Positions 1 through 8,729 of a stretch of 64,000 nucleotides of DNA are shown piece after piece. The notes below the pieces were generated by a model. It worked only from the letters and a program-made list of their open reading frames with translations, was not told where the DNA came from and ran no database searches. Source of the stretch: Betaproteobacteria bacterium (GTDB taxonomy: Bacteria; Pseudomonadota; Gammaproteobacteria; Burkholderiales; Casimicrobiaceae); the NCBI GenBank assembly GCA_013298765.1, contig JAAFJA010000009.1:62001-126000 (forward strand), written 5' to 3'. Positions within the stretch are counted from its first letter, which is position 1, and each line of letters opens with the position of its first letter. Both the position numbers and the translations under genes were made by a program.

Positions 1-102
1 CTCGCGCGTGCCCTGATTGGCAAAAGCGCGGGCGACGTCGTTGAAGTCCAGGCGCCCGGCGGTTCGCGCGACGTAGAAATCATCGACGTGCGCTACGTCT
101 AA
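1..102 (+). CDS. greA: Transcription elongation factor GreA, C-terminal end (partial)
   Basis: The window opens inside a reading frame of 33 residues that ends with TAA at 100-102. The visible tail reads [20 protein letters not shown] followed by a [17 protein letters not shown] end, which is the conserved C-terminal domain of Gre factors (the IGK.xGD.V.V..PGG pattern). Gre factors bind the RNA polymerase secondary channel and stimulate cleavage of backtracked transcripts. The PGG and following residues look more like GreA than GreB, but only the last fifth of the protein is visible, so GreB remains possible. Confidence 0.8.
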   Translation, partial: LARALIGKSAGDVVEVQAPGGSRDVEIIDVRYV

Positions 103-121
103 TTCTTTTTTAGCGCTTTAC

Positions 122-154
122 GTGTTGACCCATTTTTTATTGGGCTAGCAACAC
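122..154 (+). terminator. Hairpin downstream of greA, possible terminator
   Basis: GTGTTG at 122-127 pairs with CAACAC at 149-154, and CCCA at 129-132 pairs with TGGG at 141-144, giving a two-part stem 20 bases after the greA stop. It is followed by A-rich rather than T-rich sequence, so it is not a canonical intrinsic terminator on the + strand. It contains the octamer GGGCTAGC (142-149), which recurs in other spacers of this window. Confidence 0.35.
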
Positions 155-477
155 AAAAATAGGTAGATCGAATCTACATATTAACTGCCGCCAGCGCCAA
201 CTAAATTGGGATGAGCGGCTCAATGTTTATTGCTCGCTCACGCGGGCAACAGCGCTTGCCTCAGGCCATGGCCTAGCCGAGCGTGCTTGCCCCTAGTCAA
301 CGCCGCCGATTTGCGCATTCCTTGCGCGTGGGCGGAAGGCGCACCGCATTCGTTTCCTGCAATAGAGCCAGATTTTTCATTAGGAATCGCGAGCGCTCTT
401 GGTCGCTTCGGGTGGATTTTCTGCGCCTTTTTGTATCGCCGTATCCCCGACGTGCTCAAAAAATGGCGTGAAAGCTG

Positions 478-557
478 TATCCCAGACGCCCGCGACATCG
501 CTGCGCGTGCAAATGCGAAATCTGGGATAAACCGCGCTGGAGTGGCGACTCTATAAT
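478..557 (+). promoter_or_regulatory. Candidate hppA promoter with upstream inverted repeat
   Basis: TATCCCAGA at 478-486 is matched by its exact complement TCTGGGATA at 521-529, separated by 34 bases. A perfect -10 hexamer TATAAT lies at 552-557, but no good -35 hexamer is found 16-18 bases upstream, so a factor bound at the repeat could be needed. The arrangement is seen directly; the promoter and operator roles are inferred. Confidence 0.35.
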
Positions 558-746
558 CGGTTGCAGCTAGTTGGTGTTTTGCCGAATTTGCGACGGAGGA
601 TTGCGAGCGGCGAGCGACGACCAACGGCGGCGCGGGAATTTCGCGGGCCAAGTGTGGCGGGTGCTTTGAGCTTCGTTCAATGCAACACCCCCGTACGGAA
701 GCCGTGCCGCGGGGACTATCAACCTCATAGAAGGAGCTCTTCACCC

Positions 747-3311
747 ATGACAGCCACCACTTGGCTTATCGTGTCGTTGGTCTGCGGACTGGCGGCGGTA
801 CTCTACGGGATCATTTCGATCAAATGGATCAACGGCCTTCCTGCCGGTAACGCGCGCATGCAAGAAATCGCTGGCGCGATTCAAGCGGGCGCGAAAGCCT
901 ATCTCTCACGGCAATACAAGACGATCACCATCATTGGCGTCGTCATTTTTGTGATCTTGTTCTTCGTGCCGGGCCTGGGTGCGAAAACCGCTTTCGGTTT
1001 TGCCGTGGGCGCGTTTCTCTCCGGCGTGGCAGGCTTCATCGGGATGAACGTTTCGGTGCGCGCCAATGTGCGAACCGCTGAAGCGGCGCGCGGCGGTATC
1101 AATCCGGCGCTCGCGGTCGCCTTCCGAGGCGGCGCCATCACGGGTATGTTGGTCGTCGGGCTCGGTCTACTCGGTGTGGCAGGTTTCTATTGGTTCTTGC
1201 TCGGCACGGCCGGTCATGCGCCAAATCCGATGAAAGAAGATCTGCACAAGATCATGGGGCCGATGATCGGCTTTGCATTCGGATCATCGTTGATTTCGAT
1301 CTTCGCTCGTTTGGGCGGCGGCATCTTCACCAAAGGCGCTGACGTCGGTGCGGATCTGGTCGGCAAAGTTGAAGCGGGCATCCCTGAAGATGATCCACGT
1401 AACCCTGCGGTGATCGCAGACAACGTGGGTGACAACGTGGGCGACTGCGCAGGCATGGCCGCTGACTTGTTCGAAACGTACGCGGTGACCATCATCGCTA
1501 CGATGCTCCTGGGCGCGCTCCTCATGAAGGTGAACGCTGCGGCGGCTGCGGTGTATCCGCTCGCGCTCGGCGGCGTATCGATCATCGCATCGATCATCGG
1601 CTGCTACTTTGTGAAATACAGCGGTACCGGCAAGATCATGAATGCGCTCTACAAGGGCCTAATCGTTGCGGCGGTTCTCTCTCTAATCGCGTTTTTCTTT
1701 GTCACGAAGGCGATCTTCGGCGACATCGATGGTGGCAAGATGGTGATGCCGCTCTTCGGCGCGTGTATCGTAGGGATCGTGCTCACGGGCGCGTTGGTGT
1801 GGATCACTGAGTACTACACAGCGACTGAATACGCGCCAGTGCGTCACGTTGCAAAGGCGTCCACCACAGGCCACGCCACCAACATCATTGCGGGCATTGG
1901 TGTGTCGATGAAATCGACCGGTTGGCCGGTGATCGTTGTGTGTATCGCGATCCTTGCAGCGTTCTGGATGGCAGGCCTCTACGGTATCGCCGTTGCAGCA
2001 ACTGCGATGCTCTCGATGGCAGGCATCGTGGTGGCGCTCGACGCCTACGGTCCAATCACGGACAACGCGGGCGGTATCGCTGAGATGAGCGAACTGCCAA
2101 AAGAAGTACGCAACGTGACCGATCCGCTCGATGCCGTAGGCAACACCACGAAGGCCGTGACCAAAGGCTACGCGATTGGCTCCGCCGGTCTCGCAGCGCT
2201 CGTGCTTTTCGCTGACTACACGCACGGCCTTGAGAGCCGCGGTTTGCATGTGTCGTTCGATCTCTCGAATCACATGGTGATCGTTGGCCTCTTCATCGGC
2301 GGCTTGATCCCTTATCTCTTCGGCGCGATGGCGATGGAAGCGGTCGGTCGTGCGGCCGGATCGGTGGTTGAAGAGGTTCGCCGTCAGTTTAAAGACGGCC
2401 AAATCATGGCCGGGAAGCGCACGCCGGATTACAGCGCTGCGGTTGATATGTTGACCACCTCTGCGATCAAGGAAATGATCATTCCTTCGCTGCTGCCGGT
2501 CGCCGTCCCGATTCTCGTTGGCGTCATCCTTGGCCCAGCGGCGCTTGGCGGCTTGCTCATGGGCACGATCATCACCGGTCTCTTCGTGGCAATCTCGATG
2601 TGTACTGGCGGCGGCGCATGGGATAACGCGAAGAAATACATCGAAGACGGCCATCATGGCGGCAAAGGCTCTGACGCGCATAAAGCGGCAGTGACCGGCG
2701 ACACCGTGGGTGATCCGTACAAAGACACCGCAGGTCCTGCCGTGAATCCGCTGATCAAGATCATCAACATCGTTGCGCTCCTCATCGTGCCGATCGTTGC
2801 ATCGATCCATGGTGGCGATAGCAAATCGGCTGCGTCGGCGCACTCCGGTGCATCGACAGCAGCGGTGACTGCTGCAGCTACGGGAAGCGCCGCGATGGCG
2901 GGCGCATCAGCCACAGCAGGGCAAGCGGCAGCACCTGCCGCGCCTGCCGCTGCTGCGCCTGCCGCAGCGGCTCCGGCTGCCGCGGCACCCACTGGCAAGC
3001 CTGCGCCCGCAAAGCTCTACTTCGCGAGCGGCAAGATTGACACGCCGCCTGATGCCGCAAAAATGTTGGAGCCTGTCATCGCTTTTTTGAAGGCGAACAA
3101 AGATGCGAAGGCTGCCATCAGCGGTTTTCATGATTCGACGGGTTCGATTGCCACCAATGAAGAGCTCGCCAAGAACCGCGCGAAAGCGGTTCGCGAGCTG
3201 CTCAAAGGTGCCGGCATCGAGGAATCGCGTGCTGAACTGAAAAAGCCCGAAGTCGTTCAAGGCGGCGCTGATAACCAAGAAGCGCGGCGGGTGGAAGTTT
3301 CGATTCAGTAG
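747..3311 (+). CDS. hppA: Membrane H+-translocating pyrophosphatase with C-terminal OmpA-like domain
   Basis: The 854-residue product begins at an ATG preceded by AAGGAG (731-736); a longer frame runs upstream to 561 but lacks family similarity. Residues 1 to about 690 are a complete membrane pyrophosphatase, which hydrolyses PPi and pumps ions across the inner membrane. The substrate-binding segment [15 protein letters not shown] (about 198-212) and the [12 protein letters not shown] segment are intact. The GNTTKA motif has lysine (about residue 469), the marker of K+-independent proton pumps; K+-dependent enzymes have alanine there. An Ala/Pro-rich linker (about 691-751) then leads to a 103-residue OmpA-like domain keeping the peptidoglycan-binding Asp (GFHDSTG) and Arg ([12 protein letters not shown]). 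M-PPase C-termini face the non-cytoplasmic side, so this domain would lie in the periplasm. A terminator follows directly. Confidence 0.96.
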   Translation: MTATTWLIVSLVCGLAAVLYGIISIKWINGLPAGNARMQEIAGAIQAGAKAYLSRQYKTITIIGVVIFVILFFVPGLGAKTAFGFAVGAFLSGVAGFIGMNVSVRANVRTAEAARGGINPALAVAFRGGAITGMLVVGLGLLGVAGFYWFLLGTAGHAPNPMKEDLHKIMGPMIGFAFGSSLISIFARLGGGIFTKGADVGADLVGKVEAGIPEDDPRNPAVIADNVGDNVGDCAGMAADLFETYAVTIIATMLLGALLMKVNAAAAAVYPLALGGVSIIASIIGCYFVKYSGTGKIMNALYKGLIVAAVLSLIAFFFVTKAIFGDIDGGKMVMPLFGACIVGIVLTGALVWITEYYTATEYAPVRHVAKASTTGHATNIIAGIGVSMKSTGWPVIVVCIAILAAFWMAGLYGIAVAATAMLSMAGIVVALDAYGPITDNAGGIAEMSELPKEVRNVTDPLDAVGNTTKAVTKGYAIGSAGLAALVLFADYTHGLESRGLHVSFDLSNHMVIVGLFIGGLIPYLFGAMAMEAVGRAAGSVVEEVRRQFKDGQIMAGKRTPDYSAAVDMLTTSAIKEMIIPSLLPVAVPILVGVILGPAALGGLLMGTIITGLFVAISMCTGGGAWDNAKKYIEDGHHGGKGSDAHKAAVTGDTVGDPYKDTAGPAVNPLIKIINIVALLIVPIVASIHGGDSKSAASAHSGASTAAVTAAATGSAAMAGASATAGQAAAPAAPAAAAPAAAAPAAAAPTGKPAPAKLYFASGKIDTPPDAAKMLEPVIAFLKANKDAKAAISGFHDSTGSIATNEELAKNRAKAVRELLKGAGIEESRAELKKPEVVQGGADNQEARRVEVSIQ

Positions 3312-3353
3312 CAACAACTGTTGCGCTCCGCGACCCGCGTAGCAAAATCGAGA

Positions 3354-3381
3354 AGAGCCGCCTTCGTGCGGCTCTTTTTTT
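3354..3381 (+). terminator. Rho-independent terminator after hppA
   Basis: AGAGCCGC (3354-3361) pairs with GCGGCTCT (3368-3375) and is followed by a run of seven T residues. It lies 43 bases after the hppA stop and 100 bases before the next gene, so it should insulate the two. Confidence 0.9.
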
Positions 3382-3480
3382 GTTCTTGATTCGGAGTTTG
3401 CCAAGCCAGTTGGCTACGTATACTCCTTCAACATTGAAGCCTTGTGGCGTTAAAAAAGCTAAACGACCGGAAACGAAGTT

Positions 3481-5439
3481 ATGCCTCGTTCGATTACGGG
3501 AATCAGAGTTTTCATCGGTAGCCCCGGCGGTCTCGACGATTTTCGGCAGGAATTTCACCGTATCGTCGAGGAGTACAACCGACTCGAAGCGCGTCCAGTT
3601 GGCGTGCTGTTCGAACCCGTTGGCTGGGAAGAAACGCTCCCAAGCGGCGCCAAACGCGCACAAGCGCTGATCAACGACGAACTACGCCAATGCGACTATG
3701 CGATCTTCCTGTTTCGGGATCGCTGGGGGTCTCCACCCGATACGAGCGCGTCGAGCAGTCTATATACCGCGGGCACCGAAGAAGAGTACGCCGTAGCGGG
3801 CGAGTGCATCGCGTCGAAAACCATGGGCGACCGCGCTGTGTACTTTTTTCCCGTTCATCCGGGGCAACTCGAAGACCCAGGTGATCAGTTAAAGGCAGTG
3901 CTTGCGTTCAGGACGAAACTCACTGACGGGAAAGACTGTTTTTTCAAATCGCTCAAAAGCGATGCGGATTTCGCGAGCGAGCTACGGGGAATCCTTGCGA
4001 AATGGCGTCGCGCGCACGCGCAGCGAGCGTCTTCCGAGTCAAGCGACTCTAACCGCGCATCGTTCTCCGAATCCGAAATCGTCATCACATCGCCTGAGAC
4101 CGGTAACACCGCGTACAACTTCATCGTTGGGCAATTCGCGGCGGCCTATGAACGTGGCGACTTTGCGGGTGCGCTCGCGCTTGCGTCCGCTGGCGCGTCC
4201 CTCGCGAAATCACCAATCACCATCGTTTCGGCGTTGTTCAACAAAGGCATAACACTCGGTGCGCTCAACAGGTGCGAGGCAGAGATTGCGGTGTACGACG
4301 ATCTAATCGTGCGGTTTGGTGCGGCGACCGAGCCTGCGTTGCGCGAGCAGGTGGCAAAAGCGCTGCTTAACAAAGGCTTCAGACTCGGTGAGCTCAATCA
4401 GAGCGAGGCAGAGATTGCGGTCTACGACGATCTGATCGCGCGTTTTGGCGCTGCGACCGAGCTTGCGTTGCGCGAGCAGGTGGCGAGGGCTATGGCGAAC
4501 AAAGGCTTCAGACTCGGTGCGCTCAATCAGAGCGAGGCAGAGATTGCGGTGTATGACGATCTGATCGCGCGTTTTGGTGCAGCGACCGAGCCTACGTTGC
4601 GCGAGCCGGTGGCGAAGGCGCTGCACAACAAAGGCATCGCACTCGGTGCGCTCAATCAGAGAGCGGCAGAGATTGCGGTGTACGACGATCTAATCGCGCG
4701 GTTTGGTGCGGCGACTGAGCCTGCGCTGTGCGAGCCAGTGGCGGGCGCGATGGTGAACAAGGGCGTCAGACTCGGTGCGCTCAATCAAAGCGAGGCAGCG
4801 ATAGCGGTGTTCGACGAGCTAGTCGCCCGTTTTGGTGCGGCGACCGAGCCTGCGTTGCGTGAGCCGGTGGCGAAGGCGCTCCACAACAAAGGCATCGCAC
4901 TCGGTGCGCTCAATCAGAGAGCGGCAGAGATTGCGGTGTACGACGATCTAATCGCGCGGTTTGGTGCGGCGACCGAACCTGCGTTGCGCGAGGAGGTGGC
5001 GAAGGCGCGGCTAAACAAAGGCGTCGCACTCGGTGCGCTCAATCAGAGCGAGGCAGCGATTGCGGTGTACGACGATTTGATCGTGCGCTTTGGTGCGGCG
5101 ACCGAGCCAGCGTTGCGCGAGCAGGTGGCGAAGGCGCGGCTAAACAAAGGCGTCGCACTCGGCGCGCTCAATCAGGGCGAAGCAGAGATTGCGTTGTATG
5201 ACGATCTGATCGCGCGTTTTGGTGCGGCGACTGAGCCAGCGTTGCGCGAGCTGGTGGCAAAGGCACTGCACAACAAAGGAGTCGCACTCGGCGCGCTCAA
5301 ACAGGGCGAAGCAGCGATTGCGGTGTACGACGATCTGATTGCGCGCTTTGGTGCGGCGACTGAGCCTGCGCTCAATGAGATAGTGAGTCGTGCGCGAACA
5401 TTGCGTGAGAACAAGCGCAACGCCTCGCCGCGGGTCTAG
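3481..5439 (+). CDS. DUF4062 protein with nine 43-residue TPR-like repeats
   Basis: The product has 652 residues. About residues 5-110 match DUF4062: RVFIGSPGGLDDFRQEF opens the domain, FEPVGWEE lies mid-domain, and RQCDYAIFLFRDRWGSP then TEEEYAVAGE close it. DUF4062 has a Rossmann/TIR-like look and occurs in STAND-type NTPases and proposed immune or signalling proteins. A polar linker follows, then nine tandem repeats of exactly 43 residues (254-640) of the form NKG..LGALNQ.EA.IAVYDDL, probably paired TPR-like helices that bind a partner. There is no signal peptide or membrane segment, so it should be cytosolic. The gene stands alone, bounded by the hppA terminator and by convergent senA, whose stop overlaps its own by 4 bases. 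The start has only a weak ribosome-binding site. Its function is unknown; a sensor or defence role is inference. Confidence 0.85.
   Translation: MPRSITGIRVFIGSPGGLDDFRQEFHRIVEEYNRLEARPVGVLFEPVGWEETLPSGAKRAQALINDELRQCDYAIFLFRDRWGSPPDTSASSSLYTAGTEEEYAVAGECIASKTMGDRAVYFFPVHPGQLEDPGDQLKAVLAFRTKLTDGKDCFFKSLKSDADFASELRGILAKWRRAHAQRASSESSDSNRASFSESEIVITSPETGNTAYNFIVGQFAAAYERGDFAGALALASAGASLAKSPITIVSALFNKGITLGALNRCEAEIAVYDDLIVRFGAATEPALREQVAKALLNKGFRLGELNQSEAEIAVYDDLIARFGAATELALREQVARAMANKGFRLGALNQSEAEIAVYDDLIARFGAATEPTLREPVAKALHNKGIALGALNQRAAEIAVYDDLIARFGAATEPALCEPVAGAMVNKGVRLGALNQSEAAIAVFDELVARFGAATEPALREPVAKALHNKGIALGALNQRAAEIAVYDDLIARFGAATEPALREEVAKARLNKGVALGALNQSEAAIAVYDDLIVRFGAATEPALREQVAKARLNKGVALGALNQGEAEIALYDDLIARFGAATEPALRELVAKALHNKGVALGALKQGEAAIAVYDDLIARFGAATEPALNEIVSRARTLRENKRNASPRV
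4240..5400 (+). repeat. Nine tandem 129-bp coding repeats
   Basis: Units begin with AACAA(A/G)GG at 4240, 4369, 4498 and onward at exactly 129-base spacing. Units four and six are almost identical over their first 90 bases and share flanking sequence, whereas neighbours differ more, which suggests duplication or conversion of a two-unit block. The exact period keeps the frame. Confidence 0.95.
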
Positions 5440-6668
5440 GCCCCTATCACCCGAAACCCCGCAAACACATCGCCACGCGCGGGCGTGAAAAAGTTGCGAT
5501 AGTGCGGGTGATGCATGATCGGCAGGGTGGCGAAGCTGCCGCCGCGCAGGACGCGATGTTTACCGTCGAACCAGGGTTGTGAGTATTCGCGGTAGAGGCC
5601 GGGTTTGAATTGCTCGGGTGCGACGTAGGGGGCGAAGGGCGTTGATGTCCATTCCCAAACTTGGCCGTGCCACAGGTTTGGCTGCGAACTGAAGAGGGAA
5701 TGCAGTTCGGCCTCGCTGGGTAAGCGCGCGCCGTTCCAAGCTGCATAGGCCTCGGCTTCCTGTGCGTTTACGTGAACGACGGGTTCGTCTTCCGCGAGTG
5801 CAATCCAGCGGTCGAAACGGCGTTGTTGCCAGTCACCGTTCGAGTGCGAACGCCAGTACATGGGGTGGGCGCGTTGGGTCGCCCGCGTGTATGCGCCGCT
5901 TTCCACAAATTGAACGAATTTAGAATTCGTCACCAGTTCAGCACTATCCTCCAAAGTCAATGCGTGTTGGGGTGATAGTCCACTTTCATTGTCAAATTGA
6001 TAACGAGATGAATCATGCTTTTCGCTCAATTGAAATTCGGCGAGAGCAGCATGGTTGCTAATGCTCGCATGCATCGCGCTATCGATGCCGATTCGCGCCC
6101 AAGACGGCGCTTTCCAAGACAGCGTTTGCGCAGCCCACGCGAAAGCCTCCAGATGCATCGCTTCGTGAAACATGGCAAGCCGAAAGCGGTGGAGCGCTTC
6201 GGCGTCGTCGGCCGCGCGTTCAAGCGCACGTAGCGTCGCCTCCAGGTTGCGGTCAAGAAAATCAAGCGTTCTCGCGCGAGTGAGTTGCGGCAAATGCCAG
6301 CGCGCACCGTGTGCGATCGTGTTGGAGTTTAGAAACGCATCGCTCTCGAGCCAGATCGAGGCGATATCGGCGCGCGTCTCGCCGTTTGCAGTGTTGTAGG
6401 CATCACGCACGCAAAACCATTCTGCAAACCACGCAACATGCGCGGCCTCCCACAGCGGTGGATTGATCGTTGCGATGTGGGGCGGCCAGAGCTGTGACTC
6501 GTCCAAATTGAAAACGAACTCGCGAAGTAGTGCACGCATGGCGATCAACTCGCGAGCGATTGCGCTTCTATCGTAAGAGCGCGCAGCCACGCCGATGTGG
6601 GGCAGGGCCGCCGATGCCACCGAGTCGCGGCTGTGCGATAGTTGCGCTGTGAAACCGTCTGTTGTCAT
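5436..6668 (-). CDS. senA: Selenoneine synthase SenA (EgtB-like nonheme iron enzyme)
   Basis: SenA joins hercynine to a selenosugar by oxidative C-Se bond formation in selenoneine synthesis. The protein has the EgtB layout: an N-terminal DinB-like bundle and a C-terminal formylglycine-generating-enzyme fold ending in RVLRGGSFAT and GFRVIGA. The iron triad is visible as His77 (EAAHVAWFAEWF) and His168/His172 in the HxxxHxE motif FHEAMHLEAF. Assignment to SenA rather than EgtB rests on the adjacent divergent senB and senC. I chose ATG 6668 because GGGGAGA precedes it, but this overlaps the senB start by 20 bases; GTG codons at 6620 or 6590 would avoid the overlap. Its stop overlaps that of the convergent DUF4062 gene by 4 bases. 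Egt-type hercynine synthesis (egtD) is not in the window. Confidence 0.88.
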   Translation of the reverse strand: MTTDGFTAQLSHSRDSVASAALPHIGVAARSYDRSAIARELIAMRALLREFVFNLDESQLWPPHIATINPPLWEAAHVAWFAEWFCVRDAYNTANGETRADIASIWLESDAFLNSNTIAHGARWHLPQLTRARTLDFLDRNLEATLRALERAADDAEALHRFRLAMFHEAMHLEAFAWAAQTLSWKAPSWARIGIDSAMHASISNHAALAEFQLSEKHDSSRYQFDNESGLSPQHALTLEDSAELVTNSKFVQFVESGAYTRATQRAHPMYWRSHSNGDWQQRRFDRWIALAEDEPVVHVNAQEAEAYAAWNGARLPSEAELHSLFSSQPNLWHGQVWEWTSTPFAPYVAPEQFKPGLYREYSQPWFDGKHRVLRGGSFATLPIMHHPHYRNFFTPARGDVFAGFRVIGA

Positions 6669-7605
6669 TGTCTCCCCTGCAAATGCCAAAGCCAACAACG
6701 GCAACTGGCATACGGCCGCCCGCTGGGCGCGAATGCTCTCTCGCGATTATGCGGTGAAAATCGTTGAGCGCTGGGCGCCCGAGCGTACGCTTCCCGATGT
6801 AATGGTCGCGCTGCACGCGCGGCGCTCCGCCGACAGCATCGCACGCTTTCGCAATCGCCGAGCCGAGGGCGGTCTCTTGCTCGCGCTCACGGGAACCGAT
6901 GTGTATCGCGATATTCATGTGGATGAAAGTGCTCAGCAATCCCTAGAGTTCGCCGATTCGATTATTACGTTACAGCCAAAAGCGATTGACGAGTTGCCCG
7001 AAGGGCTGCGTTGGAAAGCGCATGCGGTGTACCAATCCGCGCGTGAATTAGTGCCGGGTGAAAAATCGAAGCGGCGGTTCAACATCATTCAAGTCGGGCA
7101 TTTGCGCCACGAAAAAGATCCGTTTACGCCCATCACTGCGCTTCGAACTTTGCCCGACGAAAGCAAGATTCGATTGATCCACGTGGGTGGCGCGCTGGAT
7201 CGCGAGCACGCAGACACCATCAAGCAAGTGGCCAGAGACGAGCCGCGACTCACTTGGGTGGGCGCCAAGGATCGGAGCAAAACGCGCAAGTACATCAAGC
7301 GCGCCAACGTTTTGGTCATCGCGAGCAAGATGGAGGGTGGCGCTAACGTAATTGTTGAAGCGGTCACCAGCGGAGTTCCCGTGATTGCGAGCCGAGTCAG
7401 CGGGAATGTCGGCATGTTGGGCGAGGATTACGCGGGCTACTTCGAATTCGGCAACGCGCATGCCTGTGCGGCGCTGATGCAGCGCTGCGAGGCCGACAAG
7501 CGATTCTTCGCCAAACTTGTGTCGCAGAGCGCAAAGCGTGCAAAACTCTTCGTCCCAGAACGGGAGGCAGCCGCCATTCGCGCTGCTGTGAAAGCGGTGT
7601 TGTAA
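6649..7605 (+). CDS. senB: Selenosugar synthase SenB (GT-B glycosyltransferase)
   Basis: The 318-residue product is a GT4-like glycosyltransferase of the TIGR04348 type. In the selenoneine pathway it uses selenophosphate and UDP-N-acetylhexosamine to make a selenosugar. Visible features are the N-terminal VVIVSPANAKANNGNWHTA sequence characteristic of the subgroup, LLLALTGTDVYRDI, the second-domain start FNIIQVGHLRHEKDP, and the donor-site EGGANVIVEAVTSGVPVIAS, where the Glu of the EGGANVIVEA stretch is the usual UDP-sugar contact. The start is taken as GTG 6649, since family similarity begins with VKPSVVIVSPA; upstream in-frame codons exist to 6595. It diverges from senA with little or no spacer and is followed 54 bases later by senC. 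Confidence 0.88.
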   Translation: MKPSVVIVSPANAKANNGNWHTAARWARMLSRDYAVKIVERWAPERTLPDVMVALHARRSADSIARFRNRRAEGGLLLALTGTDVYRDIHVDESAQQSLEFADSIITLQPKAIDELPEGLRWKAHAVYQSARELVPGEKSKRRFNIIQVGHLRHEKDPFTPITALRTLPDESKIRLIHVGGALDREHADTIKQVARDEPRLTWVGAKDRSKTRKYIKRANVLVIASKMEGGANVIVEAVTSGVPVIASRVSGNVGMLGEDYAGYFEFGNAHACAALMQRCEADKRFFAKLVSQSAKRAKLFVPEREAAAIRAAVKAVL

Positions 7606-7659
7606 CTAAACCGCTTTGATTTGCGAAAATACAAGCTCACCCTACGGAAGAGTATCGCT

Positions 7660-8721
7660 ATGAACGCACCCGCCAGTACTTCAAACATTGAGCCGCGCCT
7701 CACCTCTCTTTCGCACGGCGGTGGTTGCGGCTGCAAAATCGCGCCGGGCGTGCTCTCTGAGATTTTGAAAAACAGCGCTGGCCTGTTACCAAAAGAATTG
7801 CTGGTCGGCATCGAAACCGCGGACGACGCGGCGGTTTATCAGTTGAACGATGAGCAAGCGTTGATCGCAACGACGGATTTCTTCATGCCGATCGTTGACG
7901 ATCCCTTCGAATTCGGGCGCATCGCCGCGACAAACGCCATCAGCGATGTGTACGCCATGGGCGGCACGCCAATCATGGCGCTCGCGCTGGTTGGTATGCC
8001 GATCAATGTGCTCTCCGTTGAAACGATTGGCAAAGTGATCAAGGGCGGACAAAGTGTTGCCACCGCCGCTGGGATTCCGATTGCGGGCGGCCACACGATT
8101 GATTCGGTCGAAGCGATTTATGGTCTGGTCGTGATGGGGCTCGTGCATCCGAGCAAAGTGAAGAAGAACGCGGATGCGAAAGTCGGCGACGTGTTGATCC
8201 TCGGCAAACCGATTGGCGTCGGCGTGCTCTCCGCTGCGCTCAAAAAGGAGAAGCTCTCGGCGGAAGGCTACGCCGCGATGATCGAGAACACGACCAAGCT
8301 CAACAAACCCGGCGCGAAGCTCGCGAATATGCCAGGCGTGAACGCGCTCACCGACATCACTGGCTTCGGTCTTGCGGGACACGTGCTAGAGCTCGCGCGC
8401 GGGGCGAAACACACTTGCGTGATCGAATGGAACAAAGTGCCGCTGATTGACGGCGTGGCCGATCTCGCCGCGCAAGGATTCATCACCGGCGCGTCCGGTC
8501 GCAACTGGGCGGGCTACGGAAAAGACGTGGATTTGCCCGCAAACTTCGGCGACATCAATCAAGCGCTCTTGACCGACCCGCAAACCAGTGGCGGTTTACT
8601 CGTCTCCTGCGATCCCGCAATTGCAAACGATGTGATCGCGCTATTCAAACAAGAAGGCTTCGATCGCGCGGCTGTGGTGGGGCGTGTTGAAGCGGGGGCG
8701 GGGCGGTTGCGGGTTGTCTAA
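7660..8721 (+). CDS. selD: Selenide, water dikinase SelD/SenC
   Basis: The 353-residue enzyme makes selenophosphate from selenide and ATP. The glycine-rich N-terminus SHGGGCGCKIAPG holds the catalytic Cys23 and Lys26 (Cys17/Lys20 in E. coli SelD), so it uses cysteine rather than selenocysteine. ATP-site motifs follow: the DDAAVY segment, TTDFFMPIVDDPFEFGRIAA, AGGHTID, TDITGFGLAGH and the C-terminal LLTDPQTSGGLLVS. I place the start at ATG 7660, downstream of GGAAGAG; a longer frame begins at 7621. Its position behind senB makes it the SenC of a selenoneine cluster, though the same enzyme could also feed selenoprotein or selenouridine synthesis; no selA, selB or ybbB gene is in the window. Confidence 0.95.
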   Translation: MNAPASTSNIEPRLTSLSHGGGCGCKIAPGVLSEILKNSAGLLPKELLVGIETADDAAVYQLNDEQALIATTDFFMPIVDDPFEFGRIAATNAISDVYAMGGTPIMALALVGMPINVLSVETIGKVIKGGQSVATAAGIPIAGGHTIDSVEAIYGLVVMGLVHPSKVKKNADAKVGDVLILGKPIGVGVLSAALKKEKLSAEGYAAMIENTTKLNKPGAKLANMPGVNALTDITGFGLAGHVLELARGAKHTCVIEWNKVPLIDGVADLAAQGFITGASGRNWAGYGKDVDLPANFGDINQALLTDPQTSGGLLVSCDPAIANDVIALFKQEGFDRAAVVGRVEAGAGRLRVV

Positions 8722-8729
8722 GTTCGGAA

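Larger units (their letters stand above)
103..746. other. Intergenic region between greA and hppA
   Basis: This 644-base stretch has open frames on both strands, but none resembles a known protein and all are proline/arginine-rich frames typical of GC-rich noncoding DNA. It holds a hairpin just after greA (122-154), a 9-bp inverted repeat (478-529) and a TATAAT hexamer (552-557), described separately. The 185 bases before the hppA start are probably its untranslated leader if that hexamer is the promoter. Confidence 0.6.

Noticed and set aside
238..744. A 168-codon minus-strand frame and a 108-codon plus-strand frame upstream of hppA
   Set aside because: The translations are biased toward Arg/Ala/Pro without domains, and both occupy the same bases. 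I treat the region as noncoding.
1683..2843. A 386-codon open frame antisense to hppA
   Set aside because: It mirrors the codon pattern of hppA, is His/Arg-rich with no family resemblance, and has no separate ribosome-binding site. hppA itself is certain.
4240..5400. Regular direct repeats that could suggest CRISPR
   Set aside because: The period is 129 bases with no unique spacers, and the frame stays open; these are protein-coding repeats.
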